Source: Chloroflexota bacterium
GTDB taxonomy: Bacteria > Chloroflexota > Anaerolineae > Promineifilales > Promineifilaceae
Reading direction: 5' to 3'
Assembly (NCBI GenBank): GCA_008501785.1
Contig: QQUD01001081.1
Coordinates: forward strand, 1 to 11,405
Length of the DNA: 11,405 nucleotides
The notes under the pieces are model-generated. The model ran no database searches and was not told where the DNA came from. It saw only the letters and a list, made by a program, of their open reading frames with translations. How positions within the stretch are numbered: the stretch's first letter is position 1; each line of letters opens with the position of its first letter. This document shows, one piece after another, positions 6,917 through 11,405 of the stretch. The position numbers and the translations under genes are program-made.

Positions 6917-7750
6917 ATGAAGAAACGTTCCCTTTATTTGTTGTTAGCCTTGTTGCTCGGAGTTGTATTAGTCGCATGTGGTGGCGGGGCTGGTGATGAG
7001 CCAGCAGCAGGAGAAGCGGCAGCTGGTTTGCCGGACCTCGAAGGTCGAGAAATTACGGTGGCTGTTGAAAATGCGTACTTACCCTTCAACTATATTGCCC
7101 TTTCGACTGGCGAACCAGCCGGTTGGGACTATGAAGCTATCGATGCCATGTGTGAGATGCTCAACTGTACTCCAGTCTATGTCGAAGCTGCCTGGGAAGG
7201 AATGATTCAAGCGGTTGCCGATGGTCAGTTTGACATGGCAGCCGACGGTATCACTATTACTGAAGAACGTGACGAAATCGTTGATTTCTCTAATGGGTAT
7301 ATCAGCATTGATCAGCGGCTGTTAGTGCGCAAAGACGATGATCGGGTGACATCAGTTGCAGACGCAGTTGAAAAAACCGATTTGAGAATTGGTACACAGA
7401 CCGGCACGACGAATTACGAAACAGGCGTTGCCACTTTTGGCGCAGATCGTATGGAAGCGTTTGAGCAATTCCCATTTGCCGTGCAGGCGCTCATTGCTGG
7501 TGATGTTGACATTGTATTATTAGATGAAACTGCCGGACAAGGGTATCTCGGTGTAAATGCAGACGAGTTGAAGTTGGTTGGCGAATCCCTCTCTAGTGAC
7601 GAGCTTGGCTTTATCTTCCCCAATGGAAGCGATTTGGTTGAGCCAATTAATGCTGCATTGGCAGCTCTTGAAGCTGATGGCACGTTAGATGAACTGGCCG
7701 TCAAATACTTCTCTGACGCTTTTACCGTTACTTATGATGATATTCAGTAA
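6917..7750 (+). CDS. Polar amino acid ABC transporter, lipoprotein substrate-binding protein (SBP family 3)
   Basis: This 277-residue protein begins with a lipoprotein signal ([21 protein letters not shown]); the lipobox is L18-V-A-C21 and C21 would be lipidated. A Gly/Ala/Glu-rich tether (about 22-40) leads to the binding domain, so the protein is anchored on the outer face of the cytoplasmic membrane. The family 3 pattern is clear: [47 protein letters not shown]118-D-E-I-V-D-F-S, then [10 protein letters not shown] and D-I-V-L-L-D203. By analogy with HisJ/GlnH, R118 would bind the ligand carboxylate and D203 its amino group, so an L-amino acid is the likely ligand; which one cannot be told. 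It is followed by a strong hairpin and the cognate permease and ATPase. Confidence 0.93.
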   Translation: MKKRSLYLLLALLLGVVLVACGGGAGDEPAAGEAAAGLPDLEGREITVAVENAYLPFNYIALSTGEPAGWDYEAIDAMCEMLNCTPVYVEAAWEGMIQAVADGQFDMAADGITITEERDEIVDFSNGYISIDQRLLVRKDDDRVTSVADAVEKTDLRIGTQTGTTNYETGVATFGADRMEAFEQFPFAVQALIAGDVDIVLLDETAGQGYLGVNADELKLVGESLSSDELGFIFPNGSDLVEPINAALAALEADGTLDELAVKYFSDAFTVTYDDIQ

Positions 7751-7774
7751 TGGCGCATACGGTGACGATTAACA

Positions 7775-7810
7775 ACAGGTATCTGTAAGGGTTTAATGGT
7801 TCAAACCTTT
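7775..7810 (+). promoter_or_regulatory. Segment able to pair with the downstream terminator hairpin (possible antiterminator)
   Basis: ACAGGTATCTGT (7775-7786) is the exact complement of 7850-7861, which covers the upper stem and loop of the terminator at 7841-7870. Pairing between them would disrupt the terminator. A small hairpin directly follows (AAGGGTTT 7787-7794 with AAACCTTT 7803-7810, one wobble). The arrangement resembles an attenuator, but there is no leader peptide or known ligand motif. Confidence 0.35.
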
Positions 7811-7840
7811 GCCCAAAACTGTTGAAAATGATCATGATAG

Positions 7841-7877
7841 GAGCGCCAGACAGATACCTGTCTGGCGCTCTTTGTGT
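7841..7877 (+). terminator. Strong intra-operon terminator/stabilising hairpin after the binding-protein gene
   Basis: A perfect 13-bp GC-rich stem (7841-7853 with 7858-7870, loop ATAC) is followed by TTTGTGT. It lies 90 bp after the binding-protein stop and 114 bp before the permease start. Partial termination here, or protection of the 3' end, would give more binding protein than permease and ATPase, as is usual in such operons. Confidence 0.75.
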
Positions 7878-7933
7878 AATAAATGGAGAAAAAAGCATTT
7901 CAGCAACAAATTGTTTCGGCATATCAGTCCAAA

Positions 7934-7968
7934 GCTGACTGCTGATCGTTGATCGCTGACAGCTTCAC
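7934..7968 (+). repeat. Short degenerate tandem heptamer array (GCTGATC-like)
   Basis: Five consecutive 7-mers follow one another: GCTGACT, GCTGATC, GTTGATC, GCTGACA, GCTTCAC; the last is weak. The array ends one base before the AAGGAGG of the permease gene. It may be a replication-slippage product. Its placement beside the ribosome binding site could influence initiation, but nothing shows that. Confidence 0.5.
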
Positions 7969-7983
7969 AAGGAGGAACACATT

Positions 7984-8865
7984 GTGACAGACGACGTACA
8001 AAGACGGTCGCGCAGCAACCTGAGCGGGGAGTGGCAACAATTTCCCTGGTGGTTGTTAGCTATCCTTGGATTTTTGGGCATCATGGGGTATTTGCTGTTT
8101 GCTCCAGCCCCGATTGATCCGGAAACGGGTGAGGTAGGGGAGAATGAATACAATGCGGCGTTTGAATTTGTTAAAGGTGGCTTGGGTGATTTTGAGGACT
8201 TATCTGAGACTTCAATAACAGAACTTATCGGCAGCGGTATTTCGGTCACTGTTTATACGACGCTCGTCGCGTTCTTTTTTGCATTGATATTGGGCTTGCT
8301 GGCTGGTTTAGGGCGTATTAGTAAAAATGTGATCATACGCAATATAGCGACAGCCTATGTTGAATTTATTCGTGGGGTACCCACGTTGGTACTGATCTTT
8401 ACAGTGGCGTTTGTGATTGTGCCAGAAGTATCTAAATCCCTGGGTGTCGAAAATAGTGTACCCCCCAATACCCGCGCTATCATTTCTCTAGCTGTCATTT
8501 ATGGCGCATTTCTAGCAGAAGTATTCCGTGCCGGCATTGAGTCGATTTCGCGTGGGCAGATGGAAGCAGCTCGTTCTTTGGGTATGAATTATGGGCAGTC
8601 GATGCGCTACATCATTTTGCCGCAAGCGTTGCGCAACATCTCTCCGGCATTGGGCAATGACTTTATTGCCATGCTTAAAGATTCTTCGCTAGTGTCGGTA
8701 TTGGCGGTGCGAGACCTGACGCAGTCGGCGCGTTTGTACGCAGGCAGCAGCTTTCGTTTTCGTGAAACATACCTGGTGCTTACCTTTTTGTATTTGACAA
8801 TGACGCTGACGCTCAGCTTGGTATTGCGCTGGTATGAGCAAAGGATTCGGGCCGATGAACGATGA
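7984..8865 (+). CDS. Polar amino acid ABC transporter permease (HisMQ/GlnP family)
   Basis: This 293-residue membrane protein pairs with the ATPase to carry an amino acid across the cytoplasmic membrane. After a short cytoplasmic tail there is a first helix (about 23-40), an acidic external stretch (about 41-78), and then the usual five-helix permease core. Family marks include the [10 protein letters not shown] segment (127-136) and the EAA loop E194[11 protein letters not shown], which docks on the ATPase. The core continues [16 protein letters not shown] and [10 protein letters not shown]. The extra N-terminal helix and acidic loop make it longer than typical single-domain permeases of about 215-230 residues. 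The start is GTG at 7984, supported by AAGGAGG (7969-7975). Only one permease gene is present, so it would act as a homodimer. It overlaps the ATPase start by 11 bp. Confidence 0.93.
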   Translation: MTDDVQRRSRSNLSGEWQQFPWWLLAILGFLGIMGYLLFAPAPIDPETGEVGENEYNAAFEFVKGGLGDFEDLSETSITELIGSGISVTVYTTLVAFFFALILGLLAGLGRISKNVIIRNIATAYVEFIRGVPTLVLIFTVAFVIVPEVSKSLGVENSVPPNTRAIISLAVIYGAFLAEVFRAGIESISRGQMEAARSLGMNYGQSMRYIILPQALRNISPALGNDFIAMLKDSSLVSVLAVRDLTQSARLYAGSSFRFRETYLVLTFLYLTMTLTLSLVLRWYEQRIRADER

Positions 8866-9595
8866 TATTATTGTAATTGACCATTTGCACAAATATTTTG
8901 GTCACATTGAAGCCGTTAAAGACGTTAGCCTGCGTGTCAAGCGGGGCGAAGTGGTGATCATCGTGGGACCCAGTGGCTCGGGCAAAAGCACGGTGCTGCG
9001 CTGCATTAACCACCTGGAAGTACCAACAGATGGCGCAGTTTACATTGATGGCGTCCATCTTGAAGACAAAAAGACGGATATCAACGAAGTTCGGGCCGAA
9101 GTCGGCATGGTTTTCCAACAATTCAACCTGTTCCCACATCTGTCTGTTTTGGAAAATGTAGCGATCTCGCAGCGATTGGTGCGTAAGCGCAGCAGGGCAG
9201 AGGCGATTGAAATTGCGATGAAGCAGCTCACCCGTGTGGGTATTCCCGAAAAGGCAGATTCATATCCGCGCCAGCTATCTGGTGGGCAGCAGCAGCGGGT
9301 AGCGATTGCCCGCTCGCTGGCGATGGACCCGAAGATTATGCTGTTTGATGAGCCAACCAGCGCCCTCGATCCCGAGATGATCAATGAGGTGCTGGACGTG
9401 ATGCTTGATTTGGCTAAGGAAGGCATGACAATGGTGGTTGTGACGCATGAAATGGGATTCGGCCGTGCCGCCGCCGACCGCGTCGTTTTCATGGATGAAG
9501 GTCGCGTTGTGGAAGTTGACACCCCAAAAGTTATCTTCAGCAACCCCAGTCACGAACGCACACAGTTGTTCTTGAGCAAGATTTTGAGCCACTAA
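8855..9595 (+). CDS. Polar amino acid ABC transporter ATP-binding protein (GlnQ/HisP type)
   Basis: This is a 246-residue cytoplasmic ATPase that powers the adjacent permease. All motifs are present: Walker A G38-P-S-G-S-G-K-S-T, Q-loop F-Q-Q-F-N-L-F-P-H, signature L141-S-G-G-Q-Q-Q-R, Walker B I-M-L-F-D165-E166-P-T-S-A-L-D, and H-loop T-H198-E-M. The sequence is typical of the polar amino acid uptake subfamily and the length is normal. I use the ATG at 8855, which has AAGGA at 8840-8844 ten bases upstream and gives the usual N-terminus. An in-frame ATG at 8834 would add seven residues with no Shine-Dalgarno. The start overlaps the permease end by 11 bp, indicating translational coupling. Tandem hairpins follow 11 bp after the stop. 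Confidence 0.95.
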   Translation: MNDDIIVIDHLHKYFGHIEAVKDVSLRVKRGEVVIIVGPSGSGKSTVLRCINHLEVPTDGAVYIDGVHLEDKKTDINEVRAEVGMVFQQFNLFPHLSVLENVAISQRLVRKRSRAEAIEIAMKQLTRVGIPEKADSYPRQLSGGQQQRVAIARSLAMDPKIMLFDEPTSALDPEMINEVLDVMLDLAKEGMTMVVVTHEMGFGRAAADRVVFMDEGRVVEVDTPKVIFSNPSHERTQLFLSKILSH

Positions 9596-9605
9596 TTGGT
9601 TGACA

Positions 9606-9683
9606 AGGTGCATCGCACTTTCTTAAGTGCGTTGCACCTGACCCGCTACAAGTGCAATGCACCTAGGAAGGTGCAGCGCACTT
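9606..9683. terminator. Tandem hairpins made of four copies of one 15-bp word (REP-like), closing the ABC operon
   Basis: Four versions of a 15-mer near AGGTGCATCGCACTT occur in the order forward (9606-9620), reverse (9625-9639), reverse (9650-9664), forward (9669-9683). They form two adjacent hairpins: the first has one mismatch in 15, the second two in 15. The last copy is followed by TTCG, with only a short T run. It probably serves as terminator or mRNA stabiliser. The mirrored order is typical of REP/BIME-like intergenic elements. Confidence 0.7.
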
Positions 9684-9712
9684 TTCGCTAACTGACCTCT
9701 TTTCGATTCTTA

Positions 9713-9742
9713 TTGACTACCTTCCCCACTCCTACGTAAAAT
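9713..9742 (+). promoter_or_regulatory. Promoter of the EAD-like gene, predicting a leaderless mRNA
   Basis: TTGACT (9713-9718, 5/6) is separated by 18 nt from TAAAAT (9737-9742, 5/6). The expected start site, 6-8 bases beyond the -10 box, falls at 9748-9750, which is the ATG itself. No usable Shine-Dalgarno is present. Confidence 0.5.
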
Positions 9743-9747
9743 AGGGT

Positions 9748-10089
9748 ATGCCAGACAAAAATTTGCCACAAGACGAACAAAATAATCAAAAGAATGACGT
9801 AAACCCTGCTGAACTTCTGCTGCGACTGAAAGGGCAACTATCTGAAGGTGAACTGAAGGATTTGTGTGTTGCGTTGGATGTTGACTATGAAGGTTTGCCA
9901 GCAGTCGGGAAGAATGATAAAGCACGTGAATTGGTCGGAGTGATGTTGGCAGAAGCAAATGGCGATGGCATCGACCTGCCTTGCCCTTCTTCTGGAATGG
10001 GAGCGGGCGAGGCAATCGGGAGCGAAGGCCGTGTGTTTTGTCGGGCGGTTTGCCCGATTGCCTCGCCCCTACCGAATGTGTTGTTGTGA
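9748..10089 (+). CDS. Small EAD-like (effector-associated / bacterial death-like) domain protein with repeat-derived C-terminus
   Basis: This is a 113-residue predicted protein. After a polar N-terminus (about 1-19), residues 20-70 form a compact helical domain: P-A-E-L-L-L-R-L-K, L-S-E-G-E-L-K-D-L-C-V-A-L-D-V-D-Y-E-G-L-P, G-K-N-D-K-A-R-E-L-V-G-V-M-L. The pattern L-S-x-x-E-L-x-x-L-C-x-x-L-x-V-D-Y-x-x-L-P-x-x-x-K-x-x-K-A-R-E-L-V is that of small adaptor domains described in bacterial conflict systems, where they link proteases, NTPases and other effectors by like-like binding. No effector domain is attached or adjacent here. From about residue 86 (the first Gly codons near 10003) the frame runs through a palindromic repeat and looks unlike normal coding sequence, so the original 3' part may have been lost. 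It is probably leaderless. It could be a free adaptor or a truncated relic. Confidence 0.6.
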   Translation: MPDKNLPQDEQNNQKNDVNPAELLLRLKGQLSEGELKDLCVALDVDYEGLPAVGKNDKARELVGVMLAEANGDGIDLPCPSSGMGAGEAIGSEGRVFCRAVCPIASPLPNVLL

Positions 10090-10165
10090 AGATGGGGTGA
10101 GGCAATTGGGATGAAGGTTGTGTGTTTTGGTGGGGTGTTTGGCCGATTGTCCCGCCCGTACCGAA
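10005..10165. repeat. Two tandem copies (period 90 bp) of a palindromic MITE-like element
   Basis: Copy 1 has perfect 16-bp inverted arms, GGGCGAGGCAATCGGG (10005-10020) and CCCGATTGCCTCGCCC (10053-10068), around a 32-nt middle. Copy 2 begins 90 bp later with GGGTGAGGCAATTGGG (10095-10110) and GCCGATTGTCCCGCCC (10142-10157). It shares the central GTGTGTTTTG word and the trailing TACCGAA. Copy 2 has decayed, so its arms pair with several mismatches. Copy 1 lies within the 3' end of the EAD-like frame; copy 2 directly precedes the phosphofructokinase promoter. No transposase is present. Confidence 0.75.
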
Positions 10166-10197
10166 GGTTGTGGATGGGTGATTTGGGGGGATTTGGT

Positions 10198-10203
10198 TAT
10201 AAT
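10198..10203 (+). promoter_or_regulatory. Candidate -10 box of the phosphofructokinase gene
   Basis: A perfect TATAAT at 10198-10203 lies just after the second palindromic repeat copy and would start transcription near 10210, about 60 nt before the ATG. No convincing -35 box is present at the right distance, so an activator or an unusual sigma factor may be involved. Confidence 0.35.
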
Positions 10204-10269
10204 CGGTGCATCCCATGTTTTTCCACTGTCCTTGTAAAATTTTGTGAGCAAGATAAGGAGATTTTGATA

Positions 10270-11405
10270 ATGAAGATTGGTATTTTGACGGGTGGTGGTG
10301 ATGTGCCGGGGTTGAACCCGAGCATTAAGGCGGTTGTGAACCGGGCGGTTGAGTCTGGTTATGAGGTGGTTGGCATCCGACGTGGTTGGGGTGGTTTGCT
10401 GGACTTCAACCGTGATGATCCTGAAAGCGCAAACAAAAATTTGATGCCGCTGGACAATCAGGCGGTGCGGAAGATTGACCGCACTGGTGGCACGATGCTG
10501 CACACGAGCCGGACGAAGCCGAGTCGGGTGAGTCCGAGCCGCGTACCTGATTTTTTGCGTGATCCAGATCATCTGGAGGCAGATGAGGCGGATCCGCGTA
10601 TTCGTGACTTTACGCCGCATGTGCTGAGAAATTTGGAGCATTTGGGGATTGGTCGGTTAATTGCGATTGGGGGTGACGATACGCTCAGTTATGCGGAACG
10701 GCTGCACAATGAGGGGTTTCCTACGATTGCGATTCCAAAGACAATGGATAATGATGTGTTTGGGACGGATTATTGTATTGGGTTTAGTACGGCCGTTACC
10801 CGCTCTGTCCAATTCATCCACCAATTACGCACCAGCACCGGCTCACATGAGCGGATTGCTGTAGTAGAACTGTTTGGTCGCAACAGTGGCCAAACCAGCC
10901 TGATTAGCTCCTATCTGGCTGGCGTGGACCGCGCTGTTATTTCCGAAGTGCCATTTGATCCAGAGAAACTTGCTGATTTAGTGATGCAGGACAAGGCCAA
11001 AAACCCAAGCAATTATGCAATGGTTACGATTAGCGAAGGTGCGCATATGGTTGGCGGTAAGGTGGTCGAATTTGGTGAAGCAGATGCTTATGGCCACAAG
11101 CGACTGGGCGGCATTGGTGAAATTGCTGGTGAAGCGCTGAAGAAAATCACTGGCGAAAGCATCATCAATCAGCGTGTTGCCTACCTGATGCGCTCTGGCG
11201 CACCGGATGCGCTGGACTTGATGGTCGCTGCCAACTATGCACATATGGCGATGGATTTGATTCGTGATGATAAAAGCGGTCTGATGGTGGCGTTACGCGA
11301 TGGCAAGTATACACACTTTCCGTTGAGTGATGTGACCAGCGGCATTAAACGGGTTGATGTGGATGAACTGTATGATGTGGATGCGTATCGACCTAAGGTT
11401 CATCA
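10270..11405 (+). CDS. pfkA: 6-phosphofructokinase, probably pyrophosphate-dependent (5' part, runs off the window)
   Basis: It phosphorylates fructose 6-phosphate to fructose 1,6-bisphosphate in glycolysis. 378 codons are visible without a stop. Family motifs are G8-G-G-D-V-P-G-L-N near the N-terminus, the phosphoryl-donor loop I133-G-G-D-D137-T-L, the catalytic P156-K157-T-M-D160-N-D, E200-L-F-G-R and S-E-G-A. In ATP enzymes such as E. coli PfkA the positions equivalent to D137 and K157 are glycines; in pyrophosphate-using enzymes they are Asp and Lys, as here. The enzyme is therefore predicted to use PPi and work reversibly. This is inference from two residues. The ATG has AAGGAG (10255-10260) nine bases upstream. 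A long insertion (about 80-118) follows the [10 protein letters not shown] motif. The base composition changes sharply near codon 174. One ACGGCCGT lies there. Confidence 0.92.
   Translation, partial: MKIGILTGGGDVPGLNPSIKAVVNRAVESGYEVVGIRRGWGGLLDFNRDDPESANKNLMPLDNQAVRKIDRTGGTMLHTSRTKPSRVSPSRVPDFLRDPDHLEADEADPRIRDFTPHVLRNLEHLGIGRLIAIGGDDTLSYAERLHNEGFPTIAIPKTMDNDVFGTDYCIGFSTAVTRSVQFIHQLRTSTGSHERIAVVELFGRNSGQTSLISSYLAGVDRAVISEVPFDPEKLADLVMQDKAKNPSNYAMVTISEGAHMVGGKVVEFGEADAYGHKRLGGIGEIAGEALKKITGESIINQRVAYLMRSGAPDALDLMVAANYAHMAMDLIRDDKSGLMVALRDGKYTHFPLSDVTSGIKRVDVDELYDVDAYRPKVH

Larger units (their letters stand above)
475..10796. repeat. Dispersed 8-bp palindrome ACGGCCGT, 11 exact copies
   Basis: Exact copies begin at 475, 1333, 1577, 1964, 2211, 2494, 3245, 4170, 4897, 6383 and 10789. 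All lie inside genes: secreted protein 1, mannosyltransferase 4, histidine kinase 2, psuG 2, CBM48 protein 1, phosphofructokinase 1. They are read as T-A-V (six), N/D/H-G-R (four) and K-R-P-F (one), so all three codon phases are used. CGGCCG occurs only once more, at 9460-9465. The ParB-fold, EAD and three ABC genes have none. Confidence 0.9.

Noticed and set aside
9606..9683. Four repeats of similar length, considered as a minimal CRISPR array
   Set aside because: The copies alternate orientation, the gaps are only 4-10 bases, and no cas gene is near. They form hairpins, so a REP-like terminator fits better.
9710..10216. A 168-codon minus-strand frame opposite the EAD-like gene
   Set aside because: It crosses the promoter, the gene and both repeat copies. 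Its Pro/His/Ser-rich translation looks like reverse-complemented repeat DNA.
10069..10641. A 190-codon minus-strand frame opposite the phosphofructokinase gene
   Set aside because: It is antisense to a clear conserved gene and arises from its GT-rich codons. The translation is low complexity, with many H, T and Q residues.

Overview
The window looks like a chromosomal segment of a mid-GC bacterium, most likely a Chloroflexota/Anaerolineae-type organism. This is inferred from gene content and style: an MptB-like GT-C mannosyltransferase, a stand-alone CBM48 protein, a ParB-fold protein with a conserved C-terminal domain, a small effector-associated (EAD/death-like) domain protein, and many degenerate intergenic repeats. 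It was not tested by any search. No rRNA, tRNA, CRISPR array, transposase or phage gene was seen.

Layout. Positions 2-187 (+) are the 3' end of a YihY/BrkB-family membrane protein. It converges on a small secreted protein (334-804, -), and a branched inverted-repeat structure spans both stop codons. A minus-strand block follows. In transcription order it is psuG (4122-5042), a GAF-containing NarL-type sensor histidine kinase (2479-3948) and an MptB-like glycosyltransferase (976-2454). The last two are 24 bp apart and probably co-transcribed. The psuG/5264 boundary is divergent. From there the plus strand carries a ParB-fold protein (5264-6217), a 98-aa CBM48 protein (6305-6601), and a complete polar amino acid ABC transporter: lipoprotein binding protein (6917-7750), permease (7984-8865), ATPase (8855-9595). 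Then come an EAD-like small protein (9748-10089) and the 5' part of a phosphofructokinase (10270 to the window end).

How the genes relate. The ABC transporter is the only complete multi-gene system. A good sigma-70-type promoter lies upstream, a strong hairpin separates the binding-protein gene from the permease/ATPase pair, and tandem hairpins close the operon. The phosphofructokinase carries the Asp/Lys pair typical of pyrophosphate-dependent enzymes. PsuG breaks down pseudouridine 5'-phosphate, but no partner kinase is present. The histidine kinase has no response regulator in view.

The most striking signal is not a gene. The 8-bp palindrome ACGGCCGT occurs 11 times, always inside coding sequence and in all three codon phases, when roughly 0.2 occurrences would be expected by chance. 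This resembles the HIP1 palindrome of cyanobacteria. Other leads are a possible antiterminator/terminator pair in the ABC operon, a probably leaderless EAD gene whose 3' end is made of a palindromic repeat, an abrupt strand-composition switch inside the phosphofructokinase gene exactly at one ACGGCCGT site, and a repeat that encodes the C-terminus of the glycosyltransferase.
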